Below are positions 26,101 to 38,800 of a DNA stretch of 64,000 nt, piece after piece. Source of the stretch: Conchocele bisecta (Eukaryota > Mollusca > Bivalvia > Lucinida > Thyasiridae). Where the stretch lies: positions 4,048,323 to 4,112,322 of the forward strand of contig CM055279.1 of NCBI GenBank assembly GCA_029237695.1. The letters are read 5' to 3'. Position numbers and translations under genes: made by a program. Numbering within the stretch: the first letter of the stretch is position 1; each line of letters starts with the position of its first letter. The notes beneath the pieces were generated by a model. That model made no database searches and was not told where the DNA came from. It saw nothing but the letters and a program-made list of their open reading frames with translations.

Positions 26101-29100
26101 ACACCATGGGGACCTCCCAGGGTGTCCGGTTTAGAGAGGTCCCACTGTAATAACCAGACACATCATGTATTTGCAGGTATCGGTATCTCCATGTTGCTCA
26201 TCTCGATTGTGGTGGCCATCTACTACAACGTCATCATGGCGTACACACTCTACTACTTCTTCTCCTCCATGCAGAAGACGCTCCCATGGACCGTGTGCAA
26301 AGACGTAAGTTTATTTCCCAGCCATGTAATATATGTTGACATTGTGAGCGTGTATGTGTAAATGCAGTGAGTATATTTCCCATTACATGTGGCAATGTGT
26401 TGACATTGAGTGTGTACAAAGACGTGAGTATATTTCCCATGCATGTAGCAATATGTTGACATTGAGTGTGTACAAAGACGTGAGTATATTTCCCATACAT
26501 GTAGCAATATGTTGAAATTGGAGCGTTTGTACAAAGACGTGAGTATATTTCCCATCCATGTAGCAATATGTTGACATTGAGTGTGTACAAAGACGTGAAT
26601 TATATTTCCCATGCATGTAGCAATATGTTTGACATTGAGGCGGTGTACAAAGACGTGAGTATATTTCCCATGCATGTAGTAATATGTTGACATTGAGCGT
26701 GACAAAGAACCGTGTAGTATATTTCCCATACATGTAGCAATATGTTGACATTGAGCGTGTACAAAGACGTGAGTATATTTCCCATCCATGTAGCAATATG
26801 CTGACATTGGAGTGTGTACAAAAGACGTGAGTATATTTACCTTCCATTTAGCAATATGTTGACATTGAGCGTGTACAAAGAAGTGAGTATATTTACCTTC
26901 CATGTAGCAATATGTTGACATTGAGTGTGTACAAAAGAAGTGAGTGTATTTCCCATCCATGTAGCAATATGTTGACATTGAGCGTGTACACAGAAGTGAG
27001 TATATTTCCCATACATGTAGCAATATGTTGAAATTGAGCGTGTACACAGAAGTGAGTATATTTCCCATTACATGTAGCAAATATGTTGACATTGAGAGTG
27101 TACAAAGACGTGAGTATATTTCCCATCCATGTAGCAATATGTTGACATTGAGAGTGTACAACGACGTGAGTATATTTACCATCCATGTAGCAATATGTTG
27201 ACATTGAGTGTGTACAAAGAAGTGAGTATATTTCCCATCCATGTGGCAAAATGTTGACATTATAATTACCATCAATGTAATAAATGTTAATTTTGACCGT
27301 GTGTAATGGCGTGAGTTATTTTTCCCATCCATGTTGCAATAGGTTAATATTGACCGTGTGTAATGACGTGTGAACGAATTGTTATATCGTGGGAACGAAT
27401 TAATACAAATAAAAACCATGTCCCCTGCGGGGCTCCGTAGGATGATGAAATGCGTTGCAGCCAGGACACTAATTGACCGTACGGTGGAACCTCTCGTAAC
27501 CGGACAATTTTCGAAAAAAAAAAATATATTTTTCGAAAATTTTAATTTTTCACCCTGGTGAGGTTCACAGGGTGTCCGGCTTATAGAGGGTTCGCTGTAA
27601 ATCAGGCATTTGCGTGCTATGCGATCACGAACAGTCATTATCACCTGAAATAAATGACCAAGAAACTCATCAAAAGTAACATCACACGTGTGTTATTTGT
27701 GTTCGGTTTAGAGAGGTTTACACTATAGTACCAACAGCAAATAAACCACGTACCACTTTTCACCAAACGTATATATGGAAGCGTCCTGGTGTCAATGCTA
27801 GAATATATTTATCTCCAAATCAGGAGATACTGAGTCCTAATTAGCCGATAGTAACTACTAATTAGGAGTTACTATCCTAATTAGGACTTAGTATCTTCTA
27901 ATTAGGAGTTAGTATATTCTAATTAGGAGATCAAATTTATTTAGCATTGACACAAATAGTAAGTCCGAATTAGGAGATTGTAAGTCCTAATTAGGAGATA
28001 ATAAATCGTAATTAGGATATACTAACTCCTAATTAGGAGACACTATCTCCTAGGTAGGATAACAAACTATTATAGCATTGGCACCAGGTCGCTTTCATAC
28101 GGTTTATGATTTTTAGGAGTGGGCGTCACTGGGATGTGTGCAAGTCACGACGAAGGCCCTCCCGGTGGCCGTGTGCTGGCAACATCACAGAGAAATGCCT
28201 CTGCACGGGCAACTACACGTTCAATACTTACACAAACTGCACGAATACGACCAACAACCCCCCCCCCGTCGCTGAACTCTTCTTTGAGTAAGTTTACGTC
28301 AGACGCTCATATGCCCGCATTATTGAACGAACGAGTTGAACTTCTGTTATTTTTATTTCTACGTGAATTCTACTTACGGGTTTCATTGGCGTTGATTTAA
28401 TCTACTGTCTGTTTCATGAAGCTTGTCAAACTTTTACAGCTATATCAAGGTGTATGATCACGTGGTACTAACAACACAATAAGTAACCGATTTCAAAGTA
28501 CCTATTATTTTATAGTTGTCAAATTATTATACCCCCCCGCAACGATTGTGGGGGGGGGGGGGGTATTACCTGGAGTAGGTGTCGTTCCGTCCGTCCGGTC
28601 CCGCCGTCCGGATATACTTAACAAATCAGAGAAATATTTTTAAAAACTATTTCCTTCACTTAAAAGTTGATAATTCATGCATTTCCTGGTAGGCTCACTA
28701 CCTGGCTTGTGCCAAAATCCACACCGTCAACCCCCGCAGATCCGTGGCCAAGTCGTACTTAGTCACTTTACAAAACTTAACTTCAGAGAAATATTGTTAT
28801 AACTTCATATTTCCTTCATCTTAAAATGCTTAATATTTCACACATGCATTCCCTGTAAGGCTCTACTACATGCTGTGCCAAATCCACGCATCCAACCCCC
28901 GTCTGAATCCCCCACCGCATACTAGGTCAAGGTCAAATACTTAGTCTCTTTACAAAACTTAACATCAGAGAAATATTTTTATAACTTCTATTTCCTTCAT
29001 CTAAAATGCTTAATATTTCACACATGCATTCCTGTAAGGCTCTACTACCATGCTGTGCAAAATCCATGACCGTCCAACCCCCACTGAACCAAATGTCAAG

Positions 29101-29506
29101 GTCAAATACTCTTTACAAAACTTAACACAGAGAAATAAAGTTAATAACATTCTATTTCCTTCATTGAAAATTCTTATTATTTCACTTGTGCATTCCTCTA
29201 AGGTTGTACTATCATGCTGTCACAAATCTACGAGTGTCCACCCCGCTGATCCCAAGGTCAAGTCACATACTTAGTCTCTTTACAAAACTTAACATCAGAG
29301 AAATATGTTATAACTTCTATTTCTTTCATTGATTACTTAATTATCATATGCTGATGATCATCGTTTGCTGTGACAAATCCCCGCTGATCTCGAGGTCAAC
29401 GTCACATACATACCGTATAACCTCGGCTTAAGCCCCCCCCACCCCCCCCCTCCTAATCCCAAACGCCGCCCCAACCACCCCCCAAAATCCCCCAAACTCC
29501 AACCCC

Positions 29507-29539
<33 letters not shown>

Positions 29540-29832
29540 ATACAAACCCCCACCCCCTATTTTATCCAGTATAAAAAAAAATTGTATTATTTTTTATTTT
29601 TTTTTTTTTTTTAGTACCGTGTGACCAACCCAATTTCAAAACACAATAAGGATTTAAGGATTATTTTGTGTGATTGATTATTTTTTACTGGCTAATAAAC
29701 GCCCCCCCCCCCCCCCCCCCCCCAATTAAAAAAAAAAGAAAAACTTTTTTTTACCAATGACCGCCAATTTCATTTACACAAATAATCTTTTAATTATTTC
29801 CTTATTTGTGTTTGAAATTGGTGGTCCTGGGT

Positions 29833-29870
<38 letters not shown>

Positions 29871-32800
29871 CTGGCTAATAAACGCCCCCCCCCCCCCCTT
29901 TTTTGTTTTTTTAAAATGTAACGCCTCTGGGGGTGTTAATTCGAGGTTATACGGTAGTCTCTTTACAAAACTTAACATCAGAGAAATCGGTTATAACTTC
30001 TATTTCCTTGCTCGGATCTGCTTCACATTTCACACACTCATTGCTCCAATGGACCTCTACCACCCCTGTGACAAATTCACGTTCATGCCGCTCGCGCTAA
30101 TCCCAGAGTCAAGGTCACAAGCCCACACACTTGGAAATTTGTACATATTTTAGGGGTACCTGGGCCCACGCGGGGGGTATTCCGTAAGCCTCGCTTACTG
30201 ACCAATCTAGTTATGTAACGGAGTTTGATGAAATATGGCGCATCAAACGCGTCTTGTTAAGCTGCATTTGGTGGNNNNNNNNNNNNNNNNNNNNNNNNNN
30301 NNNNNNNNNNNNNNNNNNNNNNNNNNNNNNNNNNNNNNNNNNNNNNNNNNNNNNNNNNNNNNNNNNNNNNNNNNNNNNNNNNNNNNNNNNNNNNNNNNNN
30401 NNNNNNNNNNNNNNNNNNNNNNNNNNNNNNNNNNNNNNNNNNNNNNNNNNNNNNNNNNNNNNNNNNNNNNNNNNNNNNNNNNNNNNNNNNNNNNNNNNNN
30501 NNNNNNNNNNNNNNNNNNNNNNNNNNNNNNNNNNNNNNNNNNNNNNNNNNNNNNNNNNNNNNNNNNNNNNNNNNNNNNNNNNNNNNNNNNNNNNNNNNNN
30601 NNNNNNNNNNNNNNNNNNNNNNNNNNNNNNNNNNNNNNNNNNNNNNNNNNNNNNNNNNNNNNNNNNNNNNNNNNNNNNNNNNNNNNNNNNNNNNNNNNNN
30701 NNNNNNNNNNNNNNNNNNNNNNNNNNNNNNNNNNNNNNNNNNNNNNNNNNNNNNNNNNNNNNNNNNNNNNNNNNGCTGCATTTGGTGGTCTCTGTATTTT
30801 CGCCCAAACTTATGTCGTTTTTGCGAAGAATCGATTTCCGTGTTGCAGACACGGACATCGATTCTTCGCAAAAACGACATAAGTCTGTGCCAAACTCCAT
30901 AGACCACCAAATGCAGCTTATGAAGACGCGTTTGCTGCGCCATATTTCATCAAAATCCGTTGCATATTAAGGAAACTATCAACTAATACTTACTTTGGAG
31001 TGGGCGACGTTGTTGTTGTTGTAACCACGTGATCATGCACCTTGTATATGAACAATGCAAAAACTAATATTGTCCACACAGCGTGAAGATGTATATGGGG
31101 ATTTAATATAGGGATTTTTGTCTAGCTTTAGAAATAGTGGACCGATTTTCAAAATTTGACTTTTCTTTTCTTAATTAGATCATTTCCAAGCTGTCGAGTC
31201 GGGTTTCAGAATTTTTCATTTTTCGAATCCTCCTGCAGCTTCTCCAGCTGTTTTCTCCCAAGTTAAATTCCCACAGAGAATTCATTTGTTCGCACTAAAA
31301 TAAATATTTGACCGAATGTTACAAACTAAATTAAATGGTTCATTCTTAATATTATCGAAACAAATATTGTTTTTGCATTATTTATATGGCCGTTTAATTT
31401 GGGTAGGTTTCGTGAAACAGACAGTAGGTAAAGTGACGTCATAATAAACATGTCACTGTCACCAGTTATGAATCCAACGGTGCTCTGGAAGTTGTTCAAA
31501 GGAAGTTACTCATGATTTTCAAAGGTAGATAACCTATTTATCGGACTGGTAATATAATGAGAGATCGTAGCTAGTTATCTACCTTTGGATTTATTTATAG
31601 AAATCCGGTCCAAATTGTATATTGTATATTTTAGGGCCTTATTGTTCGTAAAAAGGGCGAATGTAGCTGAATTGTTATGAAAAGGGGTTATTATAGTGCT
31701 TTCCACTAGCGGTGAGCCATGCCATCCTGCATATCTGTGCAACTGATCATGATCAGGGACTGCATTATTTGACAGATTCATATTTTCACACGTATTAATG
31801 TTATTACAACCAGTGTAGACCCAGATCAGACTGCACATATGTGCAGTCTGATCTGGGTCTACTCTGTTCGCAAAACTCATTTTTTTTGTGTGCTATTCAA
31901 TAAGAAATAAACCCTGAAATACACCATAGAACCGGATATCAATAAATAGATTTGCAAAGGGAGATAACTAGCTACCCTCATTACAATAGCTCAAAATTCA
32001 ACTAGTCAGATTGCAGCCTTCTGTGTTACAGCTTGTAAGGTAACTGTTTTTTTTTAACTGTATCGTTACTATTTTTAGGTATCGCAATTTTATTTATCTA
32101 TTTTTAGAAGCATTAGCTATGGCTGTCGGTCGCCATTTTTGCGTATAAAGTTTATTTGCCGGAACTCGTATACTTATTATGTGGTAAAAAACGGAACTTT
32201 TATAAACGGTTATAATTCATATTTCAGAATACCTATTTTGATGGTCAATGTATCATATTAAAGGTATACATATCTCTATACTCCAATTTGGTATATAATA
32301 ATATGTATGTCTACGACGGGTGTAATTAATTGTTATAAAGGCTGCCAATGGGACATTATCAGTGTGGGGCATGCACACCTTCCTATTTTTTGTTTCTGGC
32401 GATACAGTTTCAGTTCTTTCAGTACTTTGATGATTGTGTAAGTAAATGTCTGCATAGGCCATGACCATTCAGCTTACAATTACATAGACAGAGGATTTAT
32501 TTTCACATGACGCATACATGTAACCAGCCACACGTATATCTAGTAAATTTGAATTATTTCCATCTAAATGTGCAATTGTTCACGGCATATACAATCGCCC
32601 TGTGGATATTTACAATTCAGTACTAATAACCATTCTTGTGTACTGTTGTGACCATACTTGTATAATTGCAGCACAAACATATTTACACAATTCCCTAACA
32701 TTTGATTAGTCCGTAGCAAGTCTCTGTCCAAAATGTATATCCCAGTAAACTCCCACGCCGAACTACTTTCTACAGGTGCGCTGTCAGTGCTGTCAATGTA

Positions 32801-35800
32801 AACAAATGGCTGCCGTCTGTCAAAATAACACACATTTTCTTGATGAATTTATTTCAAATGCTGGAATTATAAGGAATGAATGGCCTTTTTGTGGAATTTA
32901 TCGGGGATATAAACTTGGAAAAGTCGCGGGAATACTGGACGAAGGCCGGAAAAGTCGCGGGAATACTGGACGAGGCCTTCCGGCCTTCGTCCAGTATTCC
33001 CGCGACTTTTCCAAGTTTATACCCCGATAAATTCCACAAAAAGGTCATGCATTCCTATAATATTTACTTTTCATTTATGTAGTATCATCACTCATGTATT
33101 CATTTCTATATTATTTACATTATTATGAAATTAAACAATTGGCATACTGACATACTGTTTCTATTAGTAAACTCGTATACAATAGTATTACCCAACTCCC
33201 TATATAAATTGATATTACATATTTTTTACGAATTCCATGGATTTTGACGTGCCTGCATGGGCAATAGTTCCGCTTGGCTGGGCACTATTCAAAACTATTT
33301 CACCCCTGAAAATCATGACGTTTGTCGAAGATTACGTCATAATATTTAACGTAATTTAGATCGGTCTGTCGATGCGCCCCACGGCAAATTTACGTTCGTT
33401 GTGTCACTTACACTGTTTACAGGTTGAGTCATGATCATTCGGGGAACATTCAAAACAGATTTATTTTTGTCAGATCGGTATTAAAATAGTGCTGTGGAAA
33501 TAATCCAAATTCCCCCTCCGCTTTGCCGTTTTTCCCTGATTTTTATTAAAAAAAAAAATACATTAATTCCCATACATCACGTCGAAAGTTGACAAAAAGT
33601 GCAGCTGCACACTCATGCGGAATTCAATTCCCGATTTTCAAAACCAAACTCACTGAAATACGGCGATATGACAAGGGAGGTAATCCGCTTGTTCCATTTT
33701 TTATTGTAGACGGGAGGTTATTCAGAGATCCGCGGGCATGGAACCCGAGAACATGGGCGCCCCAATATGGCAGCTCTCGTTGTGTCTACTTATGTCCTGG
33801 GTGATAGTGGTCCTTTGTCTCATCAAGGGAGTTAAGTCATCCGGCAAGGTGAGTGGAAATCGTATGAGTTATCGGTCCTGCCGGAGAAAATAGGCGCCCC
33901 GATATGGCAACTATCCCTCTGTCTCCTGGGTTAGTGTGGTTGTTTGTCTCATCAAGGGAGTTAAGTCGTCCGGCCAGGTGAGTGGAGAGTTATCGGTCTT
34001 ACCGGAGTGTTCGGCCTTCCAGTGAGTTAAGTCGTCCGATAAGGTGAGTGGAGTTTGTAGTGCAGATCGATCTCGCTGTGTCTCCTTCTCTCCTCTGTCA
34101 CATCAAGGGAGGTCAGTCGTCTGGCAAGGTGAGTTGAGTGTGTATGGGTTATTGGTCTTGATTTAGTTATTGATACAGGCGTATAAAGGGAATTAAACCG
34201 TCCCGCAAGGTGAGTGGTGTTTGTATGGGATATTGGGCTTGGTTTAGTTATTGATACTGGAGTATCAAGAGAGTTAAGTTGTCCGCCACTGTGAGTAGCG
34301 TTCGGTATGGTTATTGGTCTTGACTTAGTTTGATATTTAGAGTTCGGTAAGTAAAGGATTGTTGGTTAGAACACACCAACGAGTTTTACAAGACATTTAA
34401 CCGAATCCCATCCAATAAGGCCAGTCTCTCCTGCTTTCACTATTCGTATGGATGCTGTGGGATCTACTTGTACATGACATGCCGCCAGTCTGTACTGGTT
34501 CTGCATGAACTAAACAATAGGTTCACTTACTCCTAAGAAATAAAAATCCAACCTTATCATATCCCCCAATATTGTTTGCACGTTTTGGCCACGGAAACTC
34601 ACTTGACCAACAGGTTCAGTGTTTTCTCTTAACTGCTACACATATGCTAAATACTGGTGTTAAACGCACCCCATAATGTTCTTCAAGTGAAACTGGGTAG
34701 TAATGGATCAAGATTTGCAAGCAAACTGTGTCTTTGACCTCAAAACACCCGCACTATAGTATTTTATACTTTTATACCGGACTACCATTTGGTATTCTCT
34801 AACCTATAATTGTACCAGTCTCACTACACACCTACAATATTCACTATTCAAAACTAGGTTCTATGCCTTGATACAGTGCCAACATTGGAGGAAATATCTC
34901 AAATGGTTGTCAAAACAGCAGCTTTGTAACTCCACCATGTGACAATCCACATTCTGCTGTGACGTTAAACCCATTCACTTTCACTCTTAAATTATGTGTG
35001 TATATTCATTCAGTTTCTTTTACTTAGACTATTAAACTCAAGTGCTAAACATATTTTTTTCTAATTTGTTTACCGATTTTGAAAACCATACTTTTGTTTT
35101 CCTAGTTACATCATTTCCAAGGTGTATGATCACGTGATATTAACAACAACACGTACTGAAATTTCCAGAATCCATCTGATTCAAAGTACGTATTCTTTAA
35201 TAGTGTCCTTATTACGTAACGAAAACGACATAAGTCTGTGCCAAGCTCACTGGACCACCAAATGTAGCTCATGAAAACGCGTTTGCTGCGCCATATATTT
35301 CATCAAAATCCGTTTCATATTAAGGAAAATATAAAATAATAGTTTCATGATTTCAACACTTTCAGCCACTGTTGTTGTTGTTATGACCACGTGATCATGC
35401 ACCTTGATTTCCAAACTATATAGCCAGGCCTTTGATGCATATCCATTATTTACGCAAATTAGTTGGAAATCGCGATTGGCTTCCGGTGACATATTATCCA
35501 ATCAGGCTACATTATTTCGGTACTATATTGTTCGTACAATGTAGGCGTATATTTAATTAAATTCTTGACGCCGTCAAATGCTAAACTCACTATTACCAGA
35601 GATGGACCAGTCGACGTTTATGCCCAGCATAGCACCATGTCACAGGTTGTAGTAACGGAGCAAGGTATATAAATGCATTACAGTGGAACCTCTCCAAACC
35701 GGACACCCTGGGAGGTGACATTTAATATGGGAGAAAACCAGTGTACCCGTTGAAACCCCACTTGTCCGGTCTGGCGACGTCCGATTAGCATGTGTATTCG

Positions 35801-38800
35801 AGAATTATGTATTTAACCAACTAGTTGTGATTGGGGAATTGTTTTTTATGGCATGAGTGACTAGCATAGACCAAGATCAGCTCGTGCATTCACGCTCTCT
35901 GATCAGAGTCTGCACAGTTAAATATTTATACTGTCCTTGAATTCATAATGGAAACGCCCATTCATCGTATTGCGTTTATATCCAAGTACATTACATTAGC
36001 ACCACGTGATGTCGCGCGACATTGTTGATTCGTTAAAGTTTGTTTGACGTCATTAAATTGCATGACGTACATCGTCGTTGTCAATAACGACCAGCAACGT
36101 CACTGTTCCATGAATTGAGACAAAACGACGTACAACAATAAGAGTCCTATTGCTTACGCCGTATATGAAACTATCCGAAAATGCAGTGTAAATATAAGTA
36201 ATAAAATCATAGGAAGTTGCGTTTACTGTATTATGAACAACATAGTGGGTGAAAGTGAAGTCTACGCTGATCGCGATGTCATAATTATATACAAACATTA
36301 CGTTTTGACAGAATGCAAAACTAATGTATTTACCGGACAAAATTTTCGTCCGTGGCTGGTGCATTTATTGGGTATTATAGTATTTGCTACCAGTGTAGAC
36401 CCAGATCAGCCTGCGCGTCCGCGCAGGCTGATCTGGGTCTACACAAGTCACAATCAATTCGTCAGTGAAACATCACTGTCTTCAACTAACAATAGTATGT
36501 CCATAATCACAGCGAGAATCACCAACATTGCAAAGTATACTTTAGTAGCAAAGTATACTTTGAGGGAGAAATTTTCAATTTTATGATAAATTTATTAATT
36601 TTTATTATACTGAATTTATTACATTATCACAGCCAATTTGGCTGTGATAATGTAATAAATTCAGTATAATAATTCTGCATACTTTTAATCATGAAATATA
36701 TGCATTTGTTAGTTCTATATGAAATAATGCATTTCAGGAAAAATAAATGATTACTCCCTCAAAGTATACTTTGCTAGTAAAGTATACTTTGCAATGTTGA
36801 TGAAATCGGCTACAGGACCTAGACTCGTCACAAATGCCATAATCCCCATTTTCCAGTGAGTGCAACACATATAACCTATAATAAATACAAATAAAGCAAA
36901 TTAAAGTTACAAGACACGCGCACTTTCCCGCTAATGTGTCTGTTTTATACGCTCCCAGGTAATTGTCATTTTCAATATATCTTACAATGCGCTTATATGA
37001 GACAAGCCATGTGATTTTGTACCTTATCTTGTATTAATGCGCTGTCAACCTCAATTGTGGCTCCCCGAACGGCCACCGAACGGCCACCTCTCTACAACAA
37101 CGCCCTCTCTATAAACAGCCGCTATTTTATATCCCAAATGGATGATTTCCTCTGTATCTAACCTGAGCTGAGCACGAAAATTGTCACCTGCTTTTGCTGT
37201 CTTTCTCAATAAAAAAATGTTTTGACAGCATTTTAGAATCATTTCCATTGGAATGATTATAAAATGTTGCCAAAGCATGTTTTTGATTAGAATTATCGAA
37301 GAAAATAAATAAACAGCGGACGACAACATTTAATTCAGCATTAACCTCCCTACAACAGCTACCTCTCTACAACAGCCAGTTTTGCGTGTTCCCATGGGTG
37401 GATGTTGTAGAGATTGTACTGCATATGTGGCATGGCATGCAAAAAAGCAACAACATGCACAACATGTTAAACTGGTTAATAGTTACCGAGTGATTGATTT
37501 GCGGGTTTCTATACAATCATTAACAAATACTTAATTATATGCTACATAGGAGTGAATCTGTTAACGCAAACGCTAGTCTACGATGTACGGAGCCCCGCAG
37601 GGGACATGGATTATATTTTATTAATTCGTTCCCACGAAATAACAATTCGTTCCCTCAATATTAATTCGTTCCCACGAAATAACAATTGGCTCCCTCGAAT
37701 TGACGATTCGTTCCCACGAAATAACTATTCGTTTCCTCGAATTAACAATTCGTTCCCACGAATTAACAATTCGTTCCCACGGGAACGAATTGTTAATTCG
37801 AGGGAAAGAATTGTTATATCGTGAGAACGAATTGCTATATAGTGGGAACGAATTGTTATTTCGTGGGAACGTATTGTTATTACGAATTGTTATTTCATGG
37901 GAACGAATTAATAAAAAAGAATTCTACGTCCCCTGTGGGGCTCCGTAAATATGTGTTTCATGCTGCGTTAGCTGGCTGACAACGTGCTACACTGACCACT
38001 ATCTACATAAGCCTTTTTGTTATCTATCACACTATGCCCATGTCTTGCCGTGGGTTGGTTTTGTAGACTCCACACCCAGTAGCGTTTTATCAGACCATTA
38101 TCCTGTTATAGTTTACTGTCCTTGCCATCTGCATACACTTTTGCTAGCCGCCAGATATATGTACAGTGGAAGCTGTCTAAACCGGACACCGTGGGAGGTC
38201 CCCTTATGTGGATATATGCATGAGTTTCGCAGCGTGCGAATAGTGAAATATTATATACGTACTTTCGTTTCCCATTGTAATACAATGGAACGCAATCCAC
38301 TCGTTTCAGGTTGTGTATTTCACGGCGACGTTCCCCTACGTGATCCTCCTCATTCTGCTGGTCAGAGGGGCCACTATGGACGGAGCCATCGACGGCGTGA
38401 AGTTCTTCATCGTTCCCAAGTGGGACAAACTCCTGGACCTCGAGGTCAGTAAAAGGTCATCATTTCTGTGAAGTAGAATATTGGCAAGCCCGGACACGGG
38501 GAAATATAAGGTTCGACAATGTCCAGCCGTACGGCCTTGGGGTTCAAACATGTCCCTCGTGCCACGGCAAACATTTACCCACGGCTGGACATGTTCGAAC
38601 GTTTTTGTTACGTTTCATTCGGAAATATCATGCAATTTGAGCTTTTATATGCAATAATTCCGGTACTTTGATAACCCGTTCCCTTCCAAAAGCTGATTTA
38701 CATATACATATTCCGGGGCCGCAGTACACGTCGCGTGATGCATCCGTTGTTAACTGGTCTGGTGACGTAATAGCGCGTTCTAGTAACGTCATGAGACACA

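Larger units (their letters stand above)
14722..26176 (+). other. Intron 2 (SLC6 gene)
   Basis: 11.5 kb, the largest intron; more than nine tenths of it is one minisatellite. Donor GTACGG, acceptor TTGCAG. Confidence 0.9.
28446..31044. mobile_element. Family D foldback MITE split by a nested insertion and an assembly gap
   Basis: The left end CAAGGTGTATGATCACGTGG continues to about 28520, then family D sequence resumes at about 30211 (TTATGTAACGGAGTTTGATG). The right end is ACCACGTGATCATGCACCTT G at 31044. The 1.7 kb between is another element. The MITE body also contains the 500-N gap. Confidence 0.8.
28288..33709 (+). other. Intron 4 (SLC6 gene)
   Basis: 5.4 kb, donor GTAAGT, acceptor TTGTAG. 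Contains the nested D stack, family R, Q and B elements. The segments 31980-32560 and 33065-33700 show nothing recognisable. Confidence 0.9.
33849..38309 (+). other. Intron 5 (SLC6 gene)
   Basis: 4.5 kb. The stretch 34325-35117 is ordinary AT-rich sequence with nothing recognised; the rest holds family D, C, E, F, P and A elements. Confidence 0.9.

Noticed and set aside
26253..27644. 463-codon open frame on the minus strand
   Set aside because: It runs antisense through the 56-bp exon 3-derived array and lacks any domain; the periodic sequence keeps it open.
29806..30153. 115-codon open frame with a poly-Phe tract
   Set aside because: The tract is a T homopolymer in a low-complexity foldback with doubtful sequence accuracy.
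30211..30970. Open frames of over 200 codons
   Set aside because: They cross the 500-N gap inside a family D MITE; most of the translation is unknown residues.
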